A DNA stretch of 64,000 bases from positions 5,581,001 through 5,645,000 of the forward strand of contig CM032123.1 in assembly GCA_018894105.1 (NCBI GenBank). Reading direction: 5' to 3'. This DNA comes from Jacaranda mimosifolia. Its lineage: Eukaryota; Streptophyta; Magnoliopsida; Lamiales; Bignoniaceae. Under the pieces are notes generated by a model, which saw only the letters and a list, made by a program, of their open reading frames with translations, searched no databases and was not told where the DNA came from. Both the position numbers and the translations under genes were made by a program. Of this stretch, positions 1 to 12,100 are shown one piece after another (positions within the stretch are counted from its first letter, which is position 1; every line of letters starts with the position of its first letter).

Positions 1-422
1 ATACTCGATATTTTATTTAAAAAATTTGTATGATTTTCGCTGCTTCATTATTTATCCAGCTTTTGACTATCAAATGAAATGTGAATAATTCGTCATTGTC
101 TCTTTGTAAGAGGAAACGTTTCTTATTCTTCATGTGGTACTTAAAACAATTTTGTCTTCTAAATATCACTATTTTCAATATTATTATATACCTTAGAGTC
201 AATAAAAAATCACAACAAACTCAATATGGATTTTCTTTAAAGTCAAAGAATATGATTTTTTTTTTTTTTTTTTTGTTTTCTTCATGGCAAAAAAGCATAA
301 TTGGTAACATAATTTGATTTGTTTTCACTTTTGATATTTCAAAAAAATTAAGGGTCCGAGAATTTACTATATTAGCACATTTAATTTAATTTACTTTGTA
401 AAGGGCATATCACCTTGAAATT

Positions 423-665
423 TAAGGTTGTGATTGTTTGTGAGGCATTAACTCATTTTTCATGTTTTAAAGATTTTGGAGTTGTTTTGGTACTTTAAAG
501 ATATGAGAATGGGCGATGAGATTCTGATTGATATATTGTGAATTTGTGAGATAAAATGTAATGATCATGATGATGTGATGTGGGTTGTGATTGATTTGTT
601 TTAGAGATATGTTTGAGGATTTATTTGAGATAATGAGATTATTTTATGAGTTTTGGTTTTTGAAT
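423..665 (+). repeat. Possible fragment of a TIR element related to 16306-17846
   Basis: The motif TAAGGTTGTGATTG at 423-436 matches the reverse complement of the right terminus of the element at 16306-17846. The following 200 bases share the same style of GTGATTG/GTTGTGATTG words (for example around 577-590). No opposite terminus or target duplication was found, so this may be a truncated copy or a chance resemblance. Confidence 0.35.
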
Positions 666-1312
666 TTGTTTGGGATTTATAATTTAAAAAAAAAATTAAA
701 ATAGATAAATTTAATAAATTGCATTTCTGATTATCGTTTACAAATGGGCAGTGAATTAATTTATTAATTTAGAAAATTATAATTCCAACTAGGTAAACAA
801 TAATTTATTTATTTTTTATTCGTGAAACTCATTTCAACAAATTCTTTGTTAATCAGATTAATTAGAAATTTGTATTCTTTTAAATAATTCATAAAAAAAT
901 TGCGTATTGACCAAAATTTATTTTTTACTTTTTAAAATTTTTATTTGTATTTTTAAATCTTTTTGGCAAATAGTTTTTATCAAATTTTATGGTTTTACAG
1001 ACAAAATAAATCATGTCGGTGGAAATTATTTAGAATAATTTCAATAAAAATAATATTTGTCTTGTATGTTAAATTTGAAATAAAGATTTGGATAAAGACA
1101 AATTTATGTTAATTGAGTTTTTATGAATTAAAATTTTTAAAAGAATTAGTTTTTAAAAATTTAAAAATTGAAAAAATATTCTTTGTTAATTTATTATAAA
1201 TAAATTACAATTTTTTGTTAAAAATTACAAAATTAATTTTCATTTATTTAGTTTTTATTAATTTAAAAAAATCAAAAAATGAGGCGTGCAAGTGAGGAAT
1301 TCAAAATCAAGT

Positions 1313-1335
1313 GAGAGAGAGAGAGAGAGAGAGAG
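1313..1335. repeat. (GA)n microsatellite
   Basis: About eleven uninterrupted GA units flanked by non-repetitive DNA. This is a simple sequence repeat. Confidence 0.95.
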
Positions 1336-1904
1336 GAATGCACAGTCATGTTTTTAAGGCATTTGCTCTCTAACCTTAGAAACCAAACATTTATCTTACA
1401 AGCAAGCACGTCTTCTGACGTGTTTTGTATTTTAGGGACGTGGGTCATGAGATTTACTCCATAGACAATCGCAGTCTAAGAATTTTTGTTTTTGGTTGAA
1501 AATATATTCCAAATGCAAGAAATCATTTAAATAGAAAATGTGTTTTTCCTTGGACAAATTAGTCGAAGCTTAATTAAATAGATTTATTCTAAAGATTTTA
1601 TTTCTTTTAGATCATAAATGAATCAAGTATTAAACTTGATTTCTTGCATTAGACTTGACTTCGTCATTAGACGAGTTAATATATACTTGCCTTATAATCT
1701 GTTGTATCTAATAGGAGGAAAGTCTTTCGTCCCAGGACAACTTTTTCTTCATGGGAATCCATAAACTAACCACCGCTTTAACAGTTTCACACTTTTGGTA
1801 CCTACCCAGTATCCACACTTAGTTTTTGTCTCTTTTGTGAACTTAGAATTCTTGCATCCCAAAACCGATCACTAAATGGATGTTGTGATCAATTTGTGAT
1901 TTAG

Positions 1905-2270
1905 TATTACGGCAAAAAAACCCTCGTCACTAATTTTGTTAATGACTAGTTTTTCTTTGGTCACAAATTAGTGACTGAATAATCCATCATAGACTTTTAA
2001 ATTTCAATCACAAATTTGCTATATTTAATAACCTAATTTATTGTAAATCAAGCACTATTAGTGACTGAATTTTGACTGAATATTCGTCACAATTTGGGAC
2101 GGAAGATTTAGTCACTATTTGTGATCGATTTGTGACTCACTAACCATTTTGATGATTAATGGCTTTGTTTATTTTCCATCACAAATTAGTCTCTATTTAG
2201 TGACTGAAATTTCAATCATTAGACGGACTCAGTCACAAAACATTGTAGCTATTTTGAGATAATTTTTTGC
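1905..2270 (+). repeat. CACTA-type terminal and subterminal repeats (left end)
   Basis: From about 1905 the sequence begins TATTACGGCAAAAAAACCC, which differs at two bases from a CACTACGGC-type CACTA terminus. It is followed by about 350 bases packed with short words such as GTCACTAA, TTAGTGACTGA, TTTGTGAC and TGACTAG in both orientations. Dense subterminal repeats of this kind are typical of CACTA (En/Spm) transposons. A clear end of the same style is present at 42760-43166. Similar words (GTGATC, TTTGTGATT) also occur just before 1905, so the exact boundary is uncertain. Confidence 0.5.
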
Positions 2271-2485
2271 CTATTATGTAATAAATCAAATATAGCATAA
2301 ATCTAATAAAAACGAGAATAATATACTACAATTTTCTTTAACAAATTAACTTGGTAAGATATGCATCCAATACCATAATTCATATATCCACCATCTGCAT
2401 ACATTCAAACCCCACCAAATATAGTAAGTGTGAAAGTACTTAATTAATCAAGAAAGAAGCATTTGACTTAGTGTCAATCACCATA

Positions 2486-2638
2486 CTAGATGTCACATAC
2501 TATTTCTTCCCCCCATCTTGTGCAGGCTTTGTCAATCTTTTTCATCGCCTTTGCTAAAGTTGCCATTAAAGCATCTTTCCTCTTCTTTGAGTCCACAAGT
2601 AATTGTTCATCTCTCTTCCTTATCTCTACAACTAATGT
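2486..2638 (-). pseudogene. CACTA-like transposon ORF, C-terminal fragment
   Basis: On the minus strand a lysine- and glutamate-rich helical tail ends with a stop at 2486. Visible words include VVEIRKRDEQLL, KKRKDALMATLAKAMKK and TRWGEEIVCDI. Upstream the frame runs into the inserted LTR-like arm at 2639. The fragment at 12655-12850, on the far side of the nested insertions and on the same strand, has the same charged coiled-coil character and would precede it if the insertions were removed. Charged coiled-coil C-termini are common in the second (TnpA/Transposase_24-like) ORF of plant CACTA elements, and CACTA-type repeats lie just to the left. Assignment to that family is inference; no catalytic domain is visible. 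Confidence 0.4.
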
Positions 2639-3070
2639 TGTCACACCCCAACTAAATAAAATAAAATAACTTTTATACACAAATCAAATTAATAAAAAGA
2701 CTACAACTTGAGAGTTGTTATTTATCTCTTAACCTTGCTAATTTTCCTCGGCATCTGAAAATGTCAATAAAAGAGTGAACTCGAAAGCCCAGCAAGCATT
2801 TTAAATATTTTTAAGATACAAAATACTCAATAGTTCAACATAATTTTTAATGACTTACAATCAACATTACCATGTGACTATAACATCCAATATTGGTGGA
2901 TAATCCAGAAGCCACCATAATGGAGTTTATAAATATTTGAAACTAGTCTCGAACTGACAATATAACAAAGATTCCATATCACATATATTCCACGCCATAT
3001 AGTAAAATTGTTATAGTCAACATGGTTATGCAAAACATAGTTACACATACTAAAAAATATTTTATAAAAT
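2639..3070 (+). repeat. Left arm of the inverted LTR-like repeat
   Basis: Starts TGTCACACCCC, a common beginning for plant gypsy LTRs. It pairs with the interrupted right arm, with shared words such as AGCCCAGC, AACATTACCATGTGA and AACAAAGATTCCA. No coding capacity is seen. The 165 bases between the arms (3071-3234) contain a purine-rich stretch around 3120-3180. Confidence 0.7.
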
Positions 3071-3234
3071 GAGCCTATATACGTGGTAGAAAATATTTAA
3101 ATACATACTTGCTTCGTAGGTTGAGAGAATATTAGAGGAAACAGAGAGAATAATAGAGGAAGAAGAAAAGAGGAAAGATCTTGAAGTTGTGTTTTTACTT
3201 AACTTTATAAAAGTTATTAGGTAAGTGTTTTACT

Positions 3235-3566
3235 TATGTTTAGATTTAAGATATTCTTTAATACAGTAGATTACATTATACTTCTTATTTTGCACATGCA
3301 ACCATATTGACTGTAATAATTTTGCTATGTGATGTGGAATCTTTGTTATTTGCCGGTTTGAAACTAGTTTTGAGTACTTTGTAAATTTCATTATGGTGGT
3401 TGGATTGTCCAATAATTTTAGGGTTATCATCACATGGTAATGTTGGCTTAAGTAATTATAAGTTATTTTGAATTATTGAATATTTTGAATCTTAAACATA
3501 TTTAAAATATTCGCTGGGCTTCTAAGCTCACTCTTTTTACTGATATTTTTAGATATGGAGGAGAAT
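3235..3566 (-). repeat. Right arm of the inverted repeat, inner part
   Basis: The reverse complement aligns along most of its length with 2734-3070. It stops abruptly at 3566, where the Tekay-type LTR begins. The remainder of the arm is at 12544-12647. The small open frame on this arm's minus strand (3230-3433) is not conserved as protein in the other arm and is not called. Confidence 0.7.
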
Positions 3567-4440
3567 TGTGGTGCCCCAGAGGTCCTGAAGTCATCACACC
3601 ACGACACTAACCCTCTCTAGGAGATTTTCCTTTTAAGGGCCAGTGCCAAGCGCAGACTAACAAAATAAAATGACAAATCATATTAAAAGGAACAACTTAT
3701 ATTTTATTCTTCGTACACTAGCCTAAACTTTTCCTCTAGTTATAGGTGAGTATACATATAATAGTACTTGAGATGTGGCACTAAAGCCACCATGGCTATA
3801 AGTCCTATTGTGTACATACATAAATTTATTGATTTTTGTATATTGGGATTTAAACAAAAGATAATTTTTTCATTCTCTATTCCCAAGTTGCTTCTTTTGG
3901 TATGACCAATCTAGTCTCATCTGCATAAAGAGAAATATAAGGGTGAGTTCGAATGACTCAATGAGGAAAGTCGGAGAGAGTTACCTATATAGAGCTTACT
4001 CTGCAGTGGAAGATAATAGAGTGAGAATTTAAGTGGGAAACAAAAATGTTAGGATAACTGGGTTTCTATAACAGGCTTTTGTACTAATTGCTTTATAAGA
4101 CAAATGCACATGTATTTGAGATATTTTAAGGTTTTATATAAATTAAGAGATGCTTAAATTACTTATAAGAAACCTTATATGATTAGAGACATGATAATCA
4201 TATCAAACCTTTCGTGTAGGTATATTTAGGGAATTTTAACTTAACTTTTGATTAATTTATTTAATTTAGAATGTTGTCAATTCATTCAAAAGAGTTAATT
4301 TCATAAGATAATATATCCATATAGAATTTTTAAATTTGATTTCCTATAGTAACTAGATAAGCTTAATAATTTAATAATAATAATAATAATTTTATTTCTT
4401 CTGAAGGAGAATTACTTACGATAAGAGACGAGGTGATACA
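3567..4440 (-). repeat. 3' LTR of the Tekay-type element
   Basis: 874 bp, plus-strand form TGTGGTGCCCC...GTGATACA, so TG...CA at both ends. It aligns throughout with 9155-9800 and 12340-12538. An AAT-trinucleotide run lies near 4372-4390. Confidence 0.92.
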
Positions 4441-4453
4441 ATCTCTCCTCCTT
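4441..4453 (-). other. Polypurine tract of the Tekay-type element
   Basis: The minus strand reads AAGGAGGAGAGAT immediately before the 3' LTR start TGTATCACC. This is the expected place and composition for the plus-strand primer of reverse transcription. Confidence 0.8.
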
Positions 4454-4475
4454 AAAGGAACTTGGTCCCCAAATT

Positions 4476-7194
4476 TTAGGCTCTGAATAAATGGGGGTGT
4501 CGGTTCTTCATATCATCCTCAAGTTCCCAAGTTGCTTTCTCGACATTGTGGCTTCTCCATAAGACTTTGACCATTGGGATTCTTTTAGATCGCAGTTCTC
4601 GGTATTTTTGATCCAAAATGCATACTGGCCTTTCCTCATAGGATAAGTCGGGTTCCATTTGAATTTCTTGATGAAATATAATATGCGAAGGATTAGGATG
4701 ATATTTTCTAAGTTGAGATACATGGAACACATCATGGACACTTGTGAGGTTGGCTGGAAGTTCAGGCTTATATGCTACTTTCCCAATATGCTTTGAAATT
4801 CGAAAGGGCCCTATATATCAGGGCTGTAGCTTTCATCCTTTTCCTATCCTTCTTATTCCTTTCCAAGGTGTAACTTTGACGAAAACTTGATCATCAATGT
4901 CAAACTCCAAATCCCAATGATGATTGTCTGCATAGCTCTTTTGTCGACTTTGGGCAGTATGCTTACATTGTTTGATGACTTGAACTTTGTCAATAGCTTC
5001 TTGAATCATTTCTGCTCGTACGACCATATTTCCCCCCTTTTTTGGTGGTGTTCTCCAATCATCTTGGTCCCAATATAATGGAGACTGACACTTTTGCCAA
5101 TATAATGCTTCGTAGAAAGCCATTTGAATTGTGGCTTGATAGCTGTTATTATAGGCAAACTCCACTAGAGGCATGTGCGTATCCTATGAATCGTTAAAGT
5201 CCATTGCACAAGCTCTCAGCATGTCTTCCATTATTTAGATTACTATCTCAAATTGTCCATCTGATTGAGGATGAGAGGCGGTACTGGAATTTAGCTTTGT
5301 TTTTAAATCCTCTTGTAACTATTTTCACAATCTTGATGTGAATTTCGGGTCTCTATCCGAAATAATGCTGACAGGAATTCCATGAATTCCAATAATTTCT
5401 CTCTTGTACAAATCTGCTAAGGTTTCTACTTTGTAGTCAGCTTTGATTGGTAGAAAATGTGTCAATTTCGTCAATCGATCCATAACCACCCAAATCCCAT
5501 CAAATCCTTTTCTTACCTTTGGTAGTCCTAAGACAAAATCCATGGTTACCATTTCCTATTTCTAGTCTGGTATGGGGAGAGGTTGTAATAATCCTACTGG
5601 CCCCTAGTGTTTAGCTTAACTTGTTGACATACTAGGAATTTTTTTTTATATAATTGGCAATATCTGACTTCATTCCATTCCACCAAAAATTCCTTTTCAG
5701 ATCATTTTACATCTTAGTACCTCCTGGATGGATTGTGTATTTGGATTTGTGTGCTTCGTTTAATAGTTCCTCTCACATGGACTTAGGGACACAAATTATG
5801 CCGCCAAATCTCATTACTCCATCTTAGTTGATGTCAAATTCTGAATTTGTGGTTTTGATAGATTTCCTGAAATTTGTAACTTCTTCATCCTTTTTCTTGT
5901 GCCTCCTTGACTTTCTGGAATAATTCAGGTCTAACCATAAATCCGACTATCATAGCATGAGTTTGAACTTGGAATAAGTGGAGATCCTGAATTGAGTTCT
6001 TATCTTTATCTTAGGTGTCGACAACCACGTTAGCCTTTCCTGGGTGGTAGGAAATTCTGCAATCATAATCATTTAAAAATTCCATCAATCTCCTTTGCCT
6101 CATGTTCAGCTCTTTTTGGGTAAAGAAATACTTCAAACTTTGATGGCTAGTTAGAATTTGAAATGTTGTACCGTAGAGGTAATGCCTCCATTTGACAAGT
6201 GCAAATATGATTGTTGCTAACCCCCGGTCATGGGTAGGGTAGTTCTATTCATAAGTTTTTAACTACGTTGAAGCATATGCAATTACCTTCCCATTCTGCA
6301 TTAGAACACACCTTAATCCTTCCCTGGATGCATCTGTGTATACTACAAAATTTTCTACTCCTGATGGCAGTGATAACACAGGTGTTGTAGTCAATTTACA
6401 CTTTAACACCTTAACATTTCGTTCTCATGCTTCTTCCCACTTAAATGGGTATGCTTTTTGGGTAAATTGCATTAAGGGTACAACAATCTTAGAGAAGTTC
6501 TTTATAAACTTTTGATACTAGCTTGCTAATCCCAAGAAACTTCAAACTTTCCTGATGTTCTCAGGCCTTTTCCACTTAATCACAGCTTCGATCTTAGTCG
6601 AATCCACTGCTAGTCCATCCTTAGATACTATATGACCCTCAAAAGCTACTTGCATTAGCTAAAATTCACATTTATTGAATTTAGCATACAACTTGTGCTC
6701 CAATAGTGTCTATAATACAATCCTCAAATGGTGCTCATGTTCTTCTTCGGACTTAGAGTAAATCAAGATATCATCAATGAATATCAACATAAATTTATCT
6801 AGGTAGGGCTTAAACACTCGATGCATTAAATCCATGAATATAGCTGGTGCGTTTGTTAATCAAAAAGGCATTACCAAAAATTCATAGTGCCCATAGCGTG
6901 AGTTTACTGCAGTTTTGGGGATATCTGATTCCCTAATCTTTAATTGATAATATCCTTGCCTGAGATCCAACTTGGAGAATACTCTCAACCTTTCAAGTTG
7001 GTCAAATAGCTCACAATATGCGGTAAAGGATACTTGTTCTTAATGGTAACACCTTTTAATCCCTTATAATCGATGTACATTTTTAATGTACAATCTTTCT
7101 TTTTTTAACAAACAAAATCGGAGCTCCTCATGGTGATGTACTAGGCCGAATGAATCCCAAATCCAGAAGTTTTTGTAATTCAGCTTCTAGTTCT
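4476..7194 (-). pseudogene. Tekay-type pol: reverse transcriptase, RNase H, integrase, chromodomain
   Basis: Read on the minus strand from about 7194. The RT starts at the finger/thumb region (LLDLGFIRPSTSP) and reaches FIDDILIYS near 6757-6783, the catalytic x-DD box. RNase H traces follow around 6050-6400. The integrase core is at 5325-5552 ([30 protein letters not shown]). The integrase C-terminal part is at 4833-5174. The chromodomain at 4476-4730 ends WELEDDMKNRHPHLF. Such polyproteins copy element RNA into DNA and insert it; the chromodomain directs integration to chromatin. Many stops and frameshifts break the frame, so it is a pseudogene. The beginning is fused directly to gag at about 7195. 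Confidence 0.92.
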
Positions 7195-7917
7195 ATTATG
7201 CCAGCTTCAACTTGCATGGCATGTTCTACTATTTTGACATAGCTTGTTACATCAGTAAACAAAGTGGCCCAATGAATATTATGTTTTAAACCTCCCACAA
7301 ACTTTTTAACTTTCATTTCTTCATCGTCTAAGTAATGGAGGGCATACTTAATTAGTTTGTTAAAAGTGGCCTCATACTGGGAAACATTCTGGCTCCTTGA
7401 ACAAGATCCATAAACTTCTTCTCTCTTTGATCTCTTTTAACTGGAGGGATAAACTTTCTTTCAAATTCTGCCATGAAGTTTTCCCAAGTCCTCTACATCC
7501 CCTCAGTATTCCATCAGAGCTCTACTATCTGCCGCCAATGAGATGCAACATTTTGAAATTGGTATGTTGCATAAGTGATCTTTTGGGAATTAGAATATTT
7601 CAAAACCCTAAATATTTTTGGACTTCCTTAATCCAGGCTTCGGCTTCTCTATTATCTGGTTCACCTGAAAACTTTAGGGGTTTGAGTATTAGAAATCTTT
7701 CAAAAGCCCTATCTTCATCAACTGGCATGAGTTCTTGCATAGTTTGCTCTAGTTGAAGTGGTGGATTTTGGCAGAATTGCATAAATTGTTGCCAAAATTA
7801 GAACATGGGTCTCATTTCTTCATTAATTCTCGCAGCATTTAATGTTGTTGCTCCCTGATGGTTTGAATTGTTATCGAAAGGTTCTTGTTGAGGTTGATTA
7901 TCAGCAAATTGCTCCAT
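7195..7917 (-). pseudogene. Tekay-type gag, truncated and fused to pol
   Basis: The start codon at 7917 opens MEQFADNQPQQ. The capsid domain follows with FLILKPLKFSGEPDNREAEAWI, here cut by stops and frameshifts (7600-7782 holds the best frame). The last capsid words (VTSYVKIVEHAMQVEAG) run straight into RT sequence at about 7195. Complete elements of this type have a zinc knuckle and an aspartic protease between these points, so several hundred codons are missing. Gag forms the particle in which reverse transcription occurs. The loss could be a deletion or a template switch. Confidence 0.85.
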
Positions 7918-8217
7918 TTTGTTCCTGGACACTACCTTGAATATAGAAAATGCCGTCCTACATATATACATGTACTTGTTAATACTTAATATTATGATCA
8001 ATGCTTATGTCAGAGAAATATGTTCATAATGCATAAATGCAACCATAGACACATGTTATAAGATCAGGTAATTAGTATTATCTGCATTTTAATACAAAAG
8101 TACTTTAGTTAGTTTCACCTAGTTAGCCTTACTACACATGCTATGACAAGGTTATCTACAAATATACAGATATCAAAATGGGGTGAACTATTAGAAAAAG
8201 AGAAAGTATTAATAACA

Positions 8218-8939
8218 TCATGCATCCTTCCCAAGGGAAACCTCTGCTGGATCCTCCTCCTCTGAACCAGCTCCTTCAAACAAGTCATCAAACGCCCCCT
8301 GGCCTCTCTCAGTAGACCTACTGGATCCTACCTTCATCAACTGTTTATGCTCATGACCTAACCAATGGTTAGCAAGTCTTCGTGCACCTCTAACAGCATC
8401 CTGAGCCCTTCTGTCAAGTGCCTAGACTCCAAAACTGACCTAACACATCTGCTCTCTGAAAAATCAGACCATCATCGCCATATCTCTCATAATACTCTCA
8501 TAACTTTGGCTTTGTATAGTGCTATGTTGCCTCAGCTGCTCCACTTCCATCCTCAATTTTCCTATCTCGCCCAATTGCTCATGGACCTAGGTCAGGAGTC
8601 CCTGAATCACTAAACCTCACCCCTTGACCTAGGTCTGGAGCTCCCCTACCTGTAAACGTAAGTCTAGCATCTCACTAGCCTTTTGGTCACATATCATCTC
8701 TAAATGATCATGTGTCTACATGACACAATCATAATCATCACCAAGGCGATATACTATAAAATCAGGGAAATGCCTGACCAAAACTCTGTTTAGGGTGTAG
8801 GGCTAACTCGGTAAATCTACTCTCGTATAAAGAACATATGGGCGATCTCTCAATCTCATCCCTCCTATATGACCATTGGCATGCCCATCAACCTGCCATC
8901 ATTTTGTCCACCAACATGCCCACCCCTAGGTTGCTGCAT
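8218..8939 (-). pseudogene. Extra ORF in the 5' leader of the Tekay-type element, function unknown
   Basis: Between primer binding site and gag, on the same strand, lies a coherent decayed frame of about 240 codons. It starts MQQPRGGHVGGQNDGR (8939, Gly/Gln-rich). After one frameshift near 8855 it continues in a single frame to a stop at 8218-8220. Segments in order: RDRPYVLYTRVDLP; HFPDFIVYRLGDDYDCVM; a long coiled-coil stretch around GELQT to KLRMEVEQLRQH; RRAQDAVRGARRLANHW; an acidic tail with GAFDDLFEGAGSEEEDP. I count eight in-frame stops after the frameshift: six TAG that fit CAG, and two TGA that fit TGG or CGA. Extra 5' ORFs are known in Ogre-type Tat elements, but I do not know one for Tekay. 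Capture of host sequence is an alternative. Confidence 0.6.
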
Positions 8940-9137
8940 CCGCCAATAGGACCAGTCATATCATAAATTAGTAAACATATATATACATATATACATATAT
9001 ATATTAATCAGAATAAATAACTATTAACAATATTAAATCAGTCTATCTTAGCATAACTCAAATGTTAACAATTTCCTATTCATTTTCTTTTTAAACGTTT
9101 TATATATGCATTTTCTTTTCTTTTTTCTTTTATATAT

Positions 9138-9149
9138 GCTCCGATATCA
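9138..9149 (-). other. Primer binding site (initiator tRNA-Met) of the Tekay-type element
   Basis: The minus strand reads TGATATCGGAGC, two mismatches from the usual plant primer site TGGTATCAGAGC. It lies five bases from the inner end of the 5' LTR, which supports that boundary at 9155. Confidence 0.85.
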
Positions 9150-9154
9150 CTATA

Positions 9155-12100
9155 TGTGGCGCCCCGAAGGTCCCGAAGTCACCACACCACAGCTCTAACC
9201 CTCTGTAGCAGATTTTTCTTTCAAGGGCTAGTGCCAAGCGCAGACCAACAAAATAAAATGACAAATCATATTAAAAGGAACAACTTATGTTTTATTCTTT
9301 GTACACTAGCCTGAACTTTTTCTCTCGTTATAGATGAGTACACATATACTAGTACTTGAGGTATGGCACTAAAGCCACCATGGCTATAAGTCTTATTATG
9401 TACATACATAAATTTATTGATCTGGGTAGATTAGGATTCAAACAAAAGATAATTTCTTTCTTCTCTATTCCCAAGTTTCTTTTTCTGGTATGACCAATCC
9501 AGCCTTATCTGTATAAAGAGAAGCATAAGAGTAAGTCTGAATGAATTAGTGAAGACAGTTAGAGAGAGTTACCTGTATAGAGCTTATTCTGTAGTAGAAG
9601 ATAATAGAGTGAGAATTTAATTAGGAAACAAAATATCAGGATAACTGGATTTCTATAACAGGCATTTGTACTAACAACTTTATAAGTCAAATGCACATTT
9701 ATTTGAGATATTTTAAGGTTTTATATAAATTAAGAGATGCTTAAATTACTTACAAGAAATCTTATCTAATCAGAGACATCATAATCATATAAACCTTTCG
9801 TGTAACTCCATCACTGTCCCATACCAGCAAGGAGAATTCATACATCTTAATATTTTTTTTATTGTTCAGACTTAAGCGTACAGGATTCTAGAGGTGGCCC
9901 TCACCGCACAGCTGCACATGACACTTAGTTCCTTACACTTCATTTCATGAGGAATAAAATAGGATTTTGTCATTTGAGGTACAACATACAGCTGAAGGAT
10001 GTCTAATACTAAAATCCAAAAATGCCAATGATGATAGATTCAAGTTGCGGCCGCCATTGCATATTCTCTTTTAGTGTGGCACTTTGCTCTGTCCGACACA
10101 TATTTTTATAGTACTGACCGAATAAGATATTGAAAACGGACAAGAATAAAATAAATATAGTAGAAGGTGCCAACCTCGGGGATTCTAGAGGTGGGCCCCA
10201 CTGCACATCCCCTATCAGCAGGTGTGACACTTAGTTCCCAATTTGATGAGTAGGATGAGTAGATTCATAATAATTAGAAACCACGAATCTTTTTCAAGTT
10301 ATAACTTACTGGAGTAAGGAGACTTTTCATAAAACATTTTAAACAATCATTTCTATTTTGAGATGTTTTGAAAATATCCAGTATACAAGTTTCTTACTTT
10401 ACTTAATTAAGCAGCACAATTTTGACTAAAAAACAAACAAATGAAATATATATTAATGCCATGATCTTTTGATTAGGAATACTTTAGGATGATTTCAACC
10501 GGCTCAAACTTACCAAGTAGATCCAATAATTTTTGTCAACATAAGGCATTTCAGGAAGTGCGGAAATGTTATATGATTTTAAGATATAGTTATTAAAAAG
10601 TAACAGATGGAAATTAGAAAGGAATAAATGACCTCACGGATCAATGATCAAGGTGTTCTTGAAAACATGAGATATGTATATGATTTTAGAAAAGATATTG
10701 CAAAAGAACAGAAGACCCTACATATCAATATTCAAGGTGTTTTAGGAGAGAAAAAAAAAAAAAGAATTACGGGTAACAGAACAATAATTTAGAAGGAACA
10801 AGAAACCTCACCGATTCCTGTGAATGAGATTCTCCAATTACCTAAATTCAAGATTGAATTATTATGGATTGTTCTTTTTGGTAATAATATTATCAGGGAA
10901 TGAAAATAAAATTAATTCACTTAAAGTTTTATATACTATTTTGACTATTTTGGTTACTATTTAATAATTCAAACAACTATCCTTGAGCATATATATATAT
11001 ATATAAGAGTGATCTTTCCTACTTATTAATTTTCAAATGAATCGAATATATTTTAATACTCTTTTTTTTTCTCCACATTATTTCAAGAGTTACATGAAAT
11101 CATTGTATCTAACCATATCTTATAGTTTCCACCATATTCAAACCCCAATAACCTTAACATAACCTTATAATTCAAATAACGTAATCTAAACATTCATATT
11201 TGATCACAATTATCAAAACAAACTCAAGTTAGCATCATCATAACAGAGTCACAATTACTCAACACGACTGCCCTTTTTCCAGAATCATTTAGTCAACCGC
11301 ACAGTTTTCCCAAAATTGATTTTTTTTTACCAAATCTAAGGTATTTGGATGATGGTATTTACTTCAAAAGACCTTTAAACTTAATAAATTTTCTAATTAT
11401 GGCCCCAATTTTTCGATTGAACGGCCTGATTTTCTCTAATTCTTTTTCAAATTGAGCTTCTGACCCAGTCGCATCTTTGGTGGCCGGTTGCGGTTTTTAC
11501 TCCTTTTTGCCCAAAATAACGCTTCAATTTGTGAAATTTCTTATTCTAAACTCATATACATTCATAGATATTTCCAACCTTGGTTTTACTTCATTATTTT
11601 AATGGCTAATTATTCAGATATAACCAAAATAATGCTATCCTCAATTCTGACAGCTTCTGCCTGTGTGCGGCAGTGACGAATTTGGCAGAGTTTCAGGTTG
11701 ATCTGGTGAAGTTTTTGGAAATCTATACTTCTATCATAATCTAGACATCAAGGGCTTTCCAACGGTGGATTTGTATGGATGATCCAGAGGCTGGATTGTC
11801 ATTTTTCATTTTTGAAGATTGAAGTTGGGTAGTAGATGTTTCTTTTTCTTCCCTTTTTTTCTGACTGGAAAGTTTATCTTAATTTCTGCAGCATTTCTGG
11901 GGTTTGGGGTGAAAACTTTGGGGAAATTTCTGGAGAGTTTTGATCTTTGATGGGTTTAGGAAGATTGGCTATGGTTTTTGCAAGCTAGATGACGAAGGAA
12001 TGGGAGTGTTAGCAGCTGAGTTTGGCAATCTGCAGAGAAGAAAGTTTGGTTATGAAATGGCAATGGGCTTGGCCTCTATTTATAGAAGTGTAAATTTTAT

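Larger units (their letters stand above)
1..1904. other. AT-rich gene-free stretch
   Basis: No coding region can be supported on either strand. The stretch is strongly AT-rich, with a run of 19 T at 256-274 and many A/T homopolymers. The two open frames near the left edge (17-317) overlap each other on opposite strands and look like chance frames in low-complexity DNA. A short TIR-like motif near 423 and a GA microsatellite near 1313 are listed separately. Confidence 0.7.

Noticed and set aside
7397..7756. Plus-strand ORF of 119 codons
   Set aside because: Antisense to gag of the Tekay-type element.
8365..8613. Plus-strand ORF of 82 codons
   Set aside because: It is the antisense shadow of the leader ORF and has no protein-like features of its own.
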